A stretch of DNA of 64,000 bases from Streptomyces griseoviridis (GTDB taxonomy: Bacteria; Actinomycetota; Actinomycetes; Streptomycetales; Streptomycetaceae), in the NCBI GenBank assembly GCA_014649155.1, contig BMSM01000001.1, positions 434,001 to 498,000 on the forward strand, given 5' to 3'. Positions 1-9,014 of this stretch are shown here, in pieces (within the stretch, counting starts at the first letter, position 1; every line of letters starts with the position of its first letter). Position numbers and translations under genes: made by a program. The notes beneath the pieces are model-generated. The model was not told the DNA's origin and did not search any database. It worked only from the letters and a program-made list of their open reading frames with translations.

Positions 1-345
1 GACCCGCACGGCCACCCCGTGCGGGACCTCGACGCGGTGCCCGGCCGCGCAGTCGGCGACGAGGCCGGTGCACTTCACCCGCAGCACCAGGCGGTCGCCG
101 TCCATCGCCCACGTCACCTCCGGCTCCCTGCCGACGGTCACCGGGCCCGAGAACCAGCGGGTGACCTCGATCCGGCCGGACGCGGCGCCGTCCACGGCGA
201 CGACCTCCAGGGCGGAGTCGTCGGAGTCGACGGTGAGGGTGCGGCCCGGCAGGGCGAAGGACCGGGTCTCGGGCTCCTTGTCGTCCTCCGGCGAGGAACA
301 GGGCGTGAGGCCCGGCGCCGTGCGCCCCGCGGGAGGCGGGGGCAC
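1..345 (-). CDS. DUF4097-like beta-strand-repeat protein, C-terminus cut by window edge
   Basis: The reading frame on the minus strand runs off the left edge, so only the N-terminal part is present. The visible protein is an acidic stretch followed by short beta-strand units (LTVDSDDSALEVVAVDG, then a V-K-C...C pair near the edge), resembling the putative-adhesin or DUF4097-type lipoproteins of Streptomyces. The only in-frame start after the upstream stop at 424-426 is GTG at 343-345, and it has no convincing ribosome binding site. A Cys lies near residue 16 (GLTPCSSPEDD) but the preceding residues are not hydrophobic, so a normal lipoprotein signal is not evident. Either the signal sequence is lost through a frameshift or the start lies elsewhere. 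Family assignment is by pattern memory only. Confidence 0.5.
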   Translation of the reverse strand, partial: MPPPPAGRTAPGLTPCSSPEDDKEPETRSFALPGRTLTVDSDDSALEVVAVDGAASGRIEVTRWFSGPVTVGREPEVTWAMDGDRLVLRVKCTGLVADCAAGHRVEVPHGVAVRV

Positions 346-507
346 CGTGCGCCGGGACTCCTCGACCGTAGGGTCCGGAGGCGGCCCTGCTCGATCCGGG
401 ACGCTCCCTGACCGGGGGTGGGGTCAACCCCCGGGGTGCCCGGGAGCGGCCCGGGCCACGGGTTTGCGGGGCGGTGCCCACGGCCATGTAGGCTGTCGAC
501 TCGTCGC

Positions 508-579
<72 letters not shown>

Positions 580-603
580 CCGCGACCGGCGTACGCCGGT
601 GCC

Positions 604-633
604 AGGGGCCCTCGGAGATCATCCGGGGCCCCT
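604..633 (+). terminator. Inverted repeat downstream of tRNA-Val
   Basis: AGGGGCCC (604-611) and GGGCCCCT (626-633) form a perfect 8-bp stem with a 14-nt loop, followed by TCTCAT. It lies 25 nt after the tRNA and just before the 3' end of the convergent gene at 636, so it could terminate both. Confidence 0.5.
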
Positions 634-635
634 TC

Positions 636-983
636 TCATGCCCCCGTGTCCCCGGCGCCGCCCTCGCGGGCGTGCTTCAGGCAGGAGCGGGCGGCGACCC
701 GGTCGGGGCCGGTGAACTGGGACCAGTAGCGGTGTGTGGTGACGAACACCGCCAGTTCGCGCTCGCGCTGCCGGAGCTTCTCCACCTCGGCCTGTTCGTC
801 CTCCGACCAGCCGGGGGAGGCCGGGCGCTCGACCTTGCGCCAGCCTGCGTCGTCGCTGAAGCCGTCCACCGGTTCCACGGACCAGGGCAGCCGCTTCAAC
901 AGGGCCGTGAGGTCGGCCCGGACCTGATGGAGTTCCTCCTGACCGGCGAGGAGGTCACTCGGAAAGTCATAGGTCGTAGCCAC
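636..983 (-). CDS. Conserved hypothetical protein, 115 aa
   Basis: A small soluble protein, rich in charged residues with predicted helices (LLAGQEELHQVRADLTALLKRLPW, then EDEQAEVEKLRQRERELAVFV). The middle holds a W-S-V-E-P motif and the C-terminal half the segment VTTHRYWSQF...RVAARSCLKHA, which I recall as a conserved actinobacterial hypothetical family, function unknown. No signal peptide or membrane segment. The ATG at 981-983 is the natural start. It is a lone minus-strand gene facing the tRNA; the next gene is divergent. Function not recognised. Confidence 0.75.
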   Translation of the reverse strand: MATTYDFPSDLLAGQEELHQVRADLTALLKRLPWSVEPVDGFSDDAGWRKVERPASPGWSEDEQAEVEKLRQRERELAVFVTTHRYWSQFTGPDRVAARSCLKHAREGGAGDTGA

Positions 984-1086
984 GCTCCAATGATACTCCT
1001 GTTCGATTTTGAGGCGCGCGTTCTCCCCGGGGGTTCACACGGACGAGCGGGGGCCCGGCGGGGAGGGACGGGAGGACACTGAGGAC

Positions 1087-1329
1087 ATGTGCCGAAGTAT
1101 CAAGACGCTACGACCGCCCGCGCTGGCCGAGCAGGCCACCGGGGAGGAGATCCGGGCCGCGGCCCTGCAGTACGTGCGCAAGGTCTCCGGCTTCCGGGCA
1201 CCGGCCGCGCACAATCAGGAGGTGTTCGACCGGGCCGTGGCGGCGATCGCCGAGGCCACCGCCGAACTGCTGGACGGACTGGAGGTGCGGGGCGCGGGCG
1301 CGGCCACGGGGGAGCGCCGGGCGGGCTGA
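1087..1329 (+). CDS. DUF2277 domain-containing protein, 80 aa
   Basis: The protein begins MCRSIKTLRPPA, the signature N-terminus of the DUF2277 family, and continues with helical ATGEEIRAAALQYVRKVSGFRAPAAHNQEVFDRAVAAIAEATAELLDGL, covering the whole family length. The ATG at 1087 follows GGGAGGACACTGAGGAC, with GGAGG at a workable distance; an upstream in-frame start at 1009 would add residues without family support. Function unknown. The conserved Cys and Arg near the N-terminus are seen here. Single gene, convergent with the DedA gene. Confidence 0.88.
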   Translation: MCRSIKTLRPPALAEQATGEEIRAAALQYVRKVSGFRAPAAHNQEVFDRAVAAIAEATAELLDGLEVRGAGAATGERRAG

Positions 1330-1362
1330 CCCGGGGCCGGGGCGCGCGGGCCCGGCGGCGGC

Positions 1363-1998
1363 TCAGGGGGCCGGCGGGGTCTCCGTCGCCGCGCGCGGGC
1401 GGCGCATCAGCAGGGCCGCCCCGGCGCCCGCCCCGAACAGGGCGACGAGGGAGACCCCCGTCGCCAGCCAGGTCGCGCCCAGCCACTGGCCGCCGAAGTA
1501 GCCCAGGGCGACGCTGTACGCGGCCCAGGAGAGGCCGGCCAGCGCGGACCAGGGCAGGAACTCCCGCGCCTTGCGGTGCGCGGCGCCCGCGCCGAGGGAG
1601 ACGACGGACCGCCCGGCCGGGGCGAACCGGGCCAGCACCACCAGCGCGCCGCCGCCGCGGGCCAGGGCGGCACCGAGGCGTTCCTGCGCCTTGGAGAGCT
1701 TGCGGGAGCGGGCGATCGCACGGTCCAGACGCGGGCCGCCCCGCCAGGCGAGGCGGTAGGCGACCAGGTCACCGAGGACGGACGCGGTGGTGGCGCAGAG
1801 GATCAGCACCAGGATGTCGGGGACGTCGTGCGGGACCTGGCCGGTGGCGGCGCCCGAACCGGCCGCCGCCGCGGTGGCCGCCGCGATCACCAGGACGCCG
1901 CTCGGCAGCACGGGCAGGAAGACGTCCAGGAGGACGGAGAGGGCCACGAAGGCGTAGATCCAAGGGCTGCTGACCAGCGACCCCATGCTTCCGAACAC
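1363..1998 (-). CDS. DedA/SNARE-associated (VTT) family membrane protein
   Basis: A 211-residue integral membrane protein with the DedA layout: an N-terminal hydrophobic helix ending in FLPVLPSGVLVI, a loop with the glycine-rich GDLVAYRLAWRGG, the conserved family motif RFAPAGRSVVSLGAGAAH (F.P..R...S..AG), and two further membrane helices before a basic tail. Family members act in the cytoplasmic membrane, and recent work links them to undecaprenyl-phosphate or other lipid translocation. I prefer the GTG start at 1996-1998 because GGGGAG sits 5 nt upstream; an internal ATG at 1984-1986 has no spaced ribosome binding site. Substrate cannot be read from the sequence. Confidence 0.88.
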   Translation of the reverse strand: MFGSMGSLVSSPWIYAFVALSVLLDVFLPVLPSGVLVIAAATAAAAGSGAATGQVPHDVPDILVLILCATTASVLGDLVAYRLAWRGGPRLDRAIARSRKLSKAQERLGAALARGGGALVVLARFAPAGRSVVSLGAGAAHRKAREFLPWSALAGLSWAAYSVALGYFGGQWLGATWLATGVSLVALFGAGAGAALLMRRPRAATETPPAP

Positions 1999-2239
1999 CG
2001 TGACTCCCCATGGCTTCCCCCGTGGGCCTGACCAGCCGCGCCGCACGGGCGGCAGGGGAGGCCGATGACAGCCATACAGCGTACGCCCGGGGTCGGACAC
2101 GGGGTTCACAGGGGGCTCGCGCGTCCGTCACGGCGGGTTCACCCGGCTGCCGCCTCCCGGGGGGCGGCCGGCGCCGGGGTCCCGTAGCAACGATGTGAAG
2201 CACCACGAATCCCCCGACACCTGACGAACGGAACACATC

Positions 2240-2791
2240 ATGGTGGCAGGAATATGCGCGGGCGCCGTCGCGGCGGCCGTGCTCGCCGGAGGAACCGGTG
2301 GCGGTGTCGCTGACGCCGGTGGCGTCCAGGAGACCGCGGTGCGCGCGGAGGCGCGGTTCGCGCTTCCCGGCGCGGACGCCGCCCACCCGGCGCTGACGTA
2401 CGACCGGGACCTGGTCCCGCCCGGCTCGTGGATCGAGGTGCGCCAGCGCACCGGCGGCGCGGGCGCGACCACCGTCCGGCTGCGGGTCCGCGGCCTGGCG
2501 CCGGGGCACGCGTACGGCGCCCATGTGCACCGGAAGCCCTGCGGCGCCGACCCGGCCGCCGCGGGCGGGCACTACCAGCACCGGCCCTCCGCCGACCCCG
2601 CCGACGCCGTGCCGGAGAACGAGGTGTGGCTCGACTTCACCCCGGACGCGGGCGGCGAGGGCCGGGCGGTCGCCCGGCACGACTGGGGGTTCCGGGCCGG
2701 CGAGGCGTCCTCCGTGGTGATCCACGACCGGCCCGGCAACTCCGGGTCCCGCGTCGCCTGCTTCACCGTGCCGTTCCGCCCGGCGGGCTGA
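2240..2791 (+). CDS. Exported superoxide dismutase-like (Cu/Zn SOD family) protein
   Basis: 183 residues with a hydrophobic N-terminal export signal (about residues 1-27). The SOD_Cu fold motifs are visible: GAHVHRKPCG with His95 and His97 (copper ligands), His111 and His114 in GGHYQHR (bridging or zinc side), and SSVVIHD with His162. Cys101 and Cys174 are placed for the family disulfide. The family dismutates superoxide outside the cytoplasm. It resembles the divergent 'superoxide dismutase family protein' type rather than classical SodC, so full activity is not assured. ATG at 2240 lies 9 nt after a GGAAC stretch. A strong bidirectional hairpin follows directly. Confidence 0.82.
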   Translation: MVAGICAGAVAAAVLAGGTGGGVADAGGVQETAVRAEARFALPGADAAHPALTYDRDLVPPGSWIEVRQRTGGAGATTVRLRVRGLAPGHAYGAHVHRKPCGADPAAAGGHYQHRPSADPADAVPENEVWLDFTPDAGGEGRAVARHDWGFRAGEASSVVIHDRPGNSGSRVACFTVPFRPAG

Positions 2792-2794
2792 CGC

Positions 2795-2829
2795 GAGGGT
2801 GCCCTCCGCGCGCGGCGGAGGGCACCCTC
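2795..2829. terminator. Bidirectional terminator between convergent SOD-like and DoxX genes
   Basis: Perfect 15-bp arms GAGGGTGCCCTCCGC and GCGGAGGGCACCCTC around a 5-nt loop, placed 3 nt after the stop of the plus-strand gene and 13 nt before the stop of the minus-strand gene. Confidence 0.85.
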
Positions 2830-2842
2830 GGGGCGGGCCGGG

Positions 2843-3304
2843 TCAGACCGACACCGGCGTGCGGGCGCCGGCCGCGCGCTCCCGCTCCTCGTCGTCGTCG
2901 CGCCGGGTCAGCAGCCGGTCCAGGCCGAAGGCGCCGGAGCCGGTGAAGACCAGCAGCAGGAAGGCCCAGCAGAACATCGCGGGCGCCTCGCCGCCGTTCT
3001 CCATCGGCCACAGGGCGCCGGGCTGGTGGACCGTGAAGTAGGCGTAGGCCATGGAGCCCGAGGCGATGAATGCGACGACGCGCGTGCCGAGGCCGAACAG
3101 GACCAGGGTGCCGCCGACGAGCTGGATCACGGCGGCGTACCAGTTGGGCCAGGCGCCGGCCTCGACGGTGCCGCCGTCGGTACCGACGGCACCCCCGAGG
3201 ACTCCGAAGAGGGAAGCGGCGCCGTGGCAGGCGAAGAGCAGGCCGACGACCATGCGGAACAGGCCGAGGGCGAAGGGCTGGGCGCTGTCGAGGCGTCCGG
3301 TCAT
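2843..3304 (-). CDS. DoxX family membrane protein
   Basis: 153 residues with four predicted membrane helices: FALGLFRMVVGLLFACHGAASLFG, YAAVIQLVGGTLVLFGLGTRVVAFI, MAYAYFTVH, and FCWAFLLLVFTGSGAFGLDRLL. The R-x-x-x-G-x-x-F...G motif in helix 1 and the G-L-D-R-L-L end fit the DoxX family, some members of which take part in thiol or oxidative-stress complexes. Start chosen at ATG 3302-3304, with AAGGAG 11 nt upstream; a GTG at 3316 overlaps that ribosome site. A 16-bp palindrome similar to DtxR-type iron boxes lies about 75 bp upstream, suggesting metal or redox control (inference). Confidence 0.85.
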   Translation of the reverse strand: MTGRLDSAQPFALGLFRMVVGLLFACHGAASLFGVLGGAVGTDGGTVEAGAWPNWYAAVIQLVGGTLVLFGLGTRVVAFIASGSMAYAYFTVHQPGALWPMENGGEAPAMFCWAFLLLVFTGSGAFGLDRLLTRRDDDEERERAAGARTPVSV

Positions 3305-3378
3305 GTGGGGGGTCACTCCTTCGACAGGGGGCCGGCCGTGAGGGGCCGGTCACTCCGGGGGACGGAAGCGAGTCCCAC

Positions 3379-3394
3379 GTTAGGCATGCCTAAC
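3379..3394. promoter_or_regulatory. Palindrome resembling a DtxR/IdeR-type metal box
   Basis: GTTAGGCATGCCTAAC is a perfect 16-bp palindrome containing TTAGG/CCTAA half sites, which are the outer half sites of actinobacterial iron boxes (19-bp consensus TTAGG...CCTAA). It is shorter than the classical box, so the regulator is uncertain. It stands alone in the upstream region of the DoxX gene. Confidence 0.5.
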
Positions 3395-3439
3395 TAGTGC
3401 TTGCAATCTCAACTTCCCGTCCCGCCCACATTGACAGCA

Positions 3440-5080
<1,641 letters not shown>

Positions 5081-5154
5081 GGTCAAACCCCTCTCCGTGG
5101 CCCCGTACGGGCCGTACGGTACGGAACGACGGAGCCGGGCGGCGAGGTTCCGGG

Positions 5155-5799
5155 TCAGCAGCCCGCGAGGCCGCTGGTCAGGGCCGACTTCTCGGCGGAG
5201 TCGACGGAGAGGCCGTAGTAGTACTTCACCTGCACCCAGGCCCGCAGGTAGGTGCAGTGGTACGCGGTCCGGGAGGGCATCCAGGTGGCCGGGTCCTGGT
5301 CGCCCTTGGCCTGGTTGACGTTGTCGGTGACGGCGATGAGCTGCGGGCGGGTCAGGTCGTTGGCGAACGACTGGCGCCGGGCGGTGGTCCAGCCGCTCGC
5401 GCCGGAGTCCCAGGCCTCGGCGAGCGGGACCAGGTGGTCGATGTCGAGGTCGGAGGCGGCGGTCCAGGTGGCGCCGTCGTACACGGAGTACCAGCTGCCG
5501 CTGGTGGCGGCGCAGGCGGAGTCGGTGACGACGCCCGAGCCGTCGCGCTTGAGGACGGTCTCGCGGGTGTTGCAGGCGCCGGACTGGGTGATCCAGTGCG
5601 GGAAGAGGTCGCGGTCGTAGCCGGTGCGGTTCTCGGTGGCCACGGTGAGCGAGGCGAGGTAGGTGCGGGCGGTGGCGGCGCTGACCGGGGTGGGGAGGGC
5701 GGCGGACGCGGCCGGGCCGTTGAACAGCGCGACGGAGGCCATGACTCCGGTGAGCGCCGCGAGTATGCTCAGCCGTCGACGCGCGTAGAACTTCGGCAT
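5155..5799 (-). CDS. Secreted HNH/GmrSD-type nuclease (DUF1524-like)
   Basis: 214 residues with a clear Sec signal (RRRLSILAALTGVMASVALFNGPAASAA, cleavage near residue 33). The mature protein carries SDLDIDHLVPLAEAWDSGASGW, the D-I-D-H core of the HNH metal-finger fold, followed by FANDLTRPQLIAVTDNVNQAKGDQDPATWMP, where the Asn and Asp-Pro residues complete the motif. Such exported nucleases are common in Streptomyces and probably degrade extracellular nucleic acid. Cysteines in ACNTRE, SACAAT, YHCTYL and the terminal GC suggest two disulfides. ATG at 5797-5799, ribosome site CAGGGAGTCCGC. Followed on the same strand by the PhoD-like gene's start region 74 nt away, so possibly co-transcribed for phosphate scavenging (inference). 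Confidence 0.9.
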   Translation of the reverse strand: MPKFYARRRLSILAALTGVMASVALFNGPAASAALPTPVSAATARTYLASLTVATENRTGYDRDLFPHWITQSGACNTRETVLKRDGSGVVTDSACAATSGSWYSVYDGATWTAASDLDIDHLVPLAEAWDSGASGWTTARRQSFANDLTRPQLIAVTDNVNQAKGDQDPATWMPSRTAYHCTYLRAWVQVKYYYGLSVDSAEKSALTSGLAGC

Positions 5800-5958
5800 G
5801 CGGACTCCCTGGGGTGGTGGGGGTGTCGGGTGCGAGCGAGGGAATGCTCGCGGCGCCGCGTTGCGGTGGGGTGAGCGCCCGGTAAGAAGCTAATGACGTG
5901 TGCATGACACGACAAGACGCGGGACGGGACTTTCGCGTCGCGTACCATGGACGGCGCA

Positions 5959-6059
5959 GAAGGGGAGTAGCTCTTCGCCGGACCGTCGACATACTGCTCA
6001 GCTCGTCTGAGCCGGCGCCCGGAGGCGGTTCCCGCAAGGGGCCCGCCAGCGAGACCTTC
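5959..6059 (+). ncRNA. yybP-ykoY (Mn2+-sensing) riboswitch aptamer
   Basis: The conserved 5' strand GAAGGGGAGTAGC (5959-5971) and 3' strand GCGAGACCTTC (6049-6059) are both present and pair as P1 (GAAGG/CCTTC), matching the yybP-ykoY consensus GGGGAGTAGC...AGACC. A long variable hairpin fills the middle. An imperfect hairpin GCAGTGCAC...GTGTGCTGC follows at about 6065-6086 as possible expression platform. The aptamer sits 92 nt before a GDT1/TMEM165-type transporter gene, one of the usual targets, so Mn2+-induced expression of an exporter is expected. Confidence 0.87.
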
Positions 6060-6151
6060 GGCAAGCAGTGCACGCCCGTGTGCTGCCGTGCCGAGGTGTC
6101 CGACGAGGACCAGCACTCTCGGCGGGGCGGCCCCGACCGATAGAGGAACCC

Positions 6152-6733
6152 TTGATCAGCATCACCGTGACGGCGCTCGTGTTCGGCGTCGTCTTCCTCG
6201 CCGAACTGCCGGACAAGACCGCGCTCGCCGGTCTCGTCCTCGGCACCCGCTACCGCGCCTCCTACGTCTTCGCGGGCGTCGCCGCCGCCTTCCTGGTGCA
6301 CGTCGTGCTCGCCGTCGCGGCCGGCAGCGTGCTGACCCTGCTGCCGCAGCAGATCGTGCACGCGATCACCGGCGTGCTCTTCCTCGGCGGCGCGGCCGTG
6401 CTGCTGCTCAAGAAGGACGAGGAGGAGGAAGAGGTCCGCAAGCCGGAGAACCAGTCCTTCTGGAAGGTCTCCGGGGCCGGCTTCATGCTCATCCTGGTCG
6501 CCGAGTTCGGCGACCTCACGCAGATCATGACGGCCAACCTGGCCGCCCGCTACGACGACCCGCTCTCCGTCGGCCTCGGCGCGGTGCTCGCCCTGTGGGC
6601 GGTGGCCGGGCTCGGCATCGTCGGCGGGAAGGCCCTGATGAAGCGGGTCCCGCTGAAGCTGATCACGCAGATCGCGGCGCTGCTGATGCTGGGCCTCGGC
6701 GTGTGGAGCCTGTGGGAGGCGGTGGCCGGCTGA
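6152..6733 (+). CDS. TMEM165/GDT1 family cation transporter (probable Mn2+ exporter)
   Basis: 193 residues with the two signature motifs of the family: FLAELPDKTALAGL near the N-terminus (E-x-x-D-K-T) and VAEFGDLTQIMTANLAA in the second half (E-x-G-D-x-T/S). Six hydrophobic helices, with an acidic linker KKDEEEEEVRKPE in the middle, give the 3+3 inverted-repeat layout. Family members move Mn2+ or Ca2+ out of the cytoplasm. TTG at 6152 is used as start because GAGGAA lies 4 nt upstream and the motif follows at the right distance. The yybP-ykoY riboswitch in the leader ties it to manganese homeostasis. Confidence 0.92.
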   Translation: MISITVTALVFGVVFLAELPDKTALAGLVLGTRYRASYVFAGVAAAFLVHVVLAVAAGSVLTLLPQQIVHAITGVLFLGGAAVLLLKKDEEEEEVRKPENQSFWKVSGAGFMLILVAEFGDLTQIMTANLAARYDDPLSVGLGAVLALWAVAGLGIVGGKALMKRVPLKLITQIAALLMLGLGVWSLWEAVAG

Positions 6734-6860
6734 CCCGGCCCGGCGCGCCCGGCGCGCCGAACGGCGGATGAACGATGCCCGGGGCCGCTGGCGCGATCCC
6801 CGGCGCGTTTTGTACCGTGGGGGAACAAAGTGGCTCCCGCCCGTTTTCCCTGACCGGCGG

Positions 6861-6949
6861 GCGGGGCCGCCTTGTACCCCTCCCCCTGCCCTGGAGTCCG
6901 CTGTCCGCGGGCGGCGCCGGCTCGTGTCCCTCCCCACGCCCTGGAGTCC
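6861..6949 (+). repeat. Two-copy imperfect direct repeat, exact 50-bp period
   Basis: Bases 6861-6899 and 6911-6949 (39 bp each) align without gaps at 33 of 39 positions; both end in CCCTGGAGTCC. The second copy provides the ribosome site (GGAG) of the HAD gene that starts at 6953, so the leader of that gene appears to be a local duplication. Confidence 0.75.
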
Positions 6950-6952
6950 CCG

Positions 6953-7612
6953 ATGACGGCCACCACCCGGCTCACCGCCCGTGCCCTGCTGCTGGACATG
7001 GACGGCACCCTCGTCAATTCCGACGCCTCGGTCGAGCGCGTCTGGCGGCGCTGGGCCGACCGCAACGGCCTCGACGGCGACGAGGTCATGAAGATCGCGC
7101 ACGGCCGCCAGGGCTATGCCACGATGGCGGCCCTGCTGCCCGGCCGGCCCATGGAGCGCAACCTCGCCGACAACGCGCGGCTGCTCGCCGAGGAGACCGC
7201 CGACACCGAGGGCGTCGTCGCGATCCCCGGGGCCGCCGCGTTCCTCGCCGCCCTGCGCGGCCTGCCGCACGCCCTGGTGACCTCCGCCGACGTGGCCCTG
7301 TCCACCGCCCGGATGGGCGCGGCCGGACTGGCCCTGCCCGAGGTGCGGATCACCGCCGAGTCGGTCGGCGCCAGCAAGCCCGACCCGGAGGGCTTCCTCA
7401 AGGGCGCCGCCGAACTGGGTGTCGCCCCCGCCGACTGCGTCGCCTTCGAGGACTCCGGCGCCGGGATCGCCGCCGCGCGCGCCGCCGGGATGCGGGTGGT
7501 GGGCGTCGGCCCCCGGGCCACGCCGCACGGGCCGGACGCGGCGGTCCGGGACCTGACCGAGGTCCGCGTGGAGGCGGCGGCGGACGGGACGGTCCTGCTG
7601 CACATCGGCTGA
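6953..7612 (+). CDS. HAD-superfamily hydrolase (beta-phosphoglucomutase/GS1-like)
   Basis: 219 residues. Motif I LLLDMDGTLVNSD (nucleophile and acid Asp), motif II HALVTSADV (Thr/Ser), motif III ASKPDPEGFLKGA (Lys) and motif IV FEDSGAGIAAARAAGM are complete, with a helical cap between motifs I and II. This is the layout of small phosphosugar phosphatases or beta-phosphoglucomutases; the substrate cannot be told. ATG 6953 follows GGAG with 7-nt spacing. It stands between two intergenic regions and converges on the peptidoglycan-binding gene with an 7-nt gap. Confidence 0.9.
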   Translation: MTATTRLTARALLLDMDGTLVNSDASVERVWRRWADRNGLDGDEVMKIAHGRQGYATMAALLPGRPMERNLADNARLLAEETADTEGVVAIPGAAAFLAALRGLPHALVTSADVALSTARMGAAGLALPEVRITAESVGASKPDPEGFLKGAAELGVAPADCVAFEDSGAGIAAARAAGMRVVGVGPRATPHGPDAAVRDLTEVRVEAAADGTVLLHIG

Positions 7613-7619
7613 CGGGACG

Positions 7620-8825
7620 CTACGGCTCCCGCGTCTCCCGCTCCAGTTGCGCCCGGGTCAGCGGACCGTAGGTGCCCGGCTCCTCGGAGTGGATGCCCCG
7701 CGCCCACTGGAAGGTGCGGACGGCGTCCTCGACGCGGCGGCCGTAGTCGCCGTCGATGTCGTCCATGTACAGGTGGAGCTGGCGCAGCCGCTGCTGCAGT
7801 TCGGTGACCTCGGGGCCGCGGTCGCCCCGGCGCAGCACCGGCACGTCGCCGTCCTCCGGGTCGTCCTGCGCCGGCTGCGTCGGGGACGCGGTGGCCTCGG
7901 GGGCCGTCGTGGCCGCCGACGCGGACGGTCCGGTGGTGGCGGACGCGGAGGCCGAGGCGCTGGACGCCGACGCGGACGGCGACGGGCTCGCCTCGGCCGG
8001 CCCGGAGGCGGACGGGGACGGCGACGCGGACGCGGACGGCGCGGGGGCCTGGGCGGAGGCCGTGTTGGCGGTGGCCGTGGCGGTCGACGGGTCCGGCACC
8101 CCGGGGCGTATCCCGTCCGCGGCCGTGCCGGTGCGCGCGGGCGACTCGTAGGAGAACAGCCCGGCCGCGTACCCGGCGGTGCCCAGCACCACGACGGCCG
8201 CCGCCGCGGCGCCGATCACGGCGGCCCGCCGGCGGCGCGGGGCCGGCTCGTCGGGGGCGGGCGTCGGGGGCCGGGGCGGTCCGGCCGGGGCCGGCTCGAA
8301 CATGCGCAGATCGGTGGCGTTCGGCGTGGACGCCGGGGGTGCCAGCGGAGTGGGCACGACGGAGGTCGCGGCGGTGCCGGGGGCGGCCCGCAGCACCATG
8401 GTGGTCTCGGGGGAAGGCGGGGCGGCGGCCGGGGTGTCCGGCGCGTCCGGACCGTCCGGGGCCGGGTCCTTCGCGTCCCGTACGGCGTCCCGCTGCGGGC
8501 CGGCATCGCTGTGCGGGCCGGCGTCGGCGGCAGCGTCTGCGTCTGCGGCGGAGCGGGCGTCTGCGGCGGGCCGGGCGTCGGTGCCGGCCTCGGTCCCCGC
8601 GCCGGCCTCCGTGCCGGTCTCCGCCTCCTCCAGCGCGACGTACGGCCGTATCCGCAGGGGGTCGAAGTCCTCCGCGGCGGCGGCCTGGGCGGTACGGGCC
8701 TCCTGGAGCGCGTCGGCCGCCTTCGGGCCGCACGCGCAGGACGGGGTGTGGTCCGCCTCGCGGGGCGCGCCGCACTCCGGGCACGCCGGACCGGCGCCCT
8801 CCCGCGGTTTCTCCAGCTCGTCCAC
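7620..8825 (-). CDS. Membrane-anchored peptidoglycan-binding protein with N-terminal zinc-ribbon-like motif
   Basis: 401 residues. N-terminus has PACPECGAPREADHTPSCACG, a Cys cluster (CxxC...CxC) like a short zinc ribbon. A disordered Pro/Ala/Asp-rich part follows, then a basic patch RRRRAAVIGAAAAAVVVLGTAGYAAGLF as a single membrane helix (about residue 195-220). Outside lies a long Ser/Ala/Thr-rich low-complexity linker and a C-terminal PG_binding_1 domain (VLRRGDRGPEVTELQQRLRQLHLY...YGRRVEDAVRTFQWARGI). The protein is thus a type II membrane protein that probably binds the wall while presenting a cysteine motif in the cytoplasm. ATG at 8823-8825. Confidence 0.87.
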   Translation of the reverse strand: MDELEKPREGAGPACPECGAPREADHTPSCACGPKAADALQEARTAQAAAAEDFDPLRIRPYVALEEAETGTEAGAGTEAGTDARPAADARSAADADAAADAGPHSDAGPQRDAVRDAKDPAPDGPDAPDTPAAAPPSPETTMVLRAAPGTAATSVVPTPLAPPASTPNATDLRMFEPAPAGPPRPPTPAPDEPAPRRRRAAVIGAAAAAVVVLGTAGYAAGLFSYESPARTGTAADGIRPGVPDPSTATATANTASAQAPAPSASASPSPSASGPAEASPSPSASASSASASASATTGPSASAATTAPEATASPTQPAQDDPEDGDVPVLRRGDRGPEVTELQQRLRQLHLYMDDIDGDYGRRVEDAVRTFQWARGIHSEEPGTYGPLTRAQLERETREP

Positions 8826-9014
8826 CCGTTCGTCCCCTCCCCTCAGGCCGCTCGCGTCCCCTCGCGAACTCCAGAGATTATGCAGATCGTCTTCACAGCC
8901 GTGCGCCCGCGCCCCCGGAGTACCGGTGTTCCAGGTGAATGAACAGGTCGTATCGGGTCACACCGAACAGGAGGGAAGGCGACGGACGGTGTGACCCGAC
9001 CCCCGGGAGGTTCC

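Noticed and set aside
5081..7603. Very long open frame on the minus strand continuing upstream of the PhoD-like gene
   Set aside because: The residues are a Gly/Arg/Pro-rich composition with no domain pattern; the frame crosses the GDT1 and HAD genes on the other strand and is a high-GC shadow.
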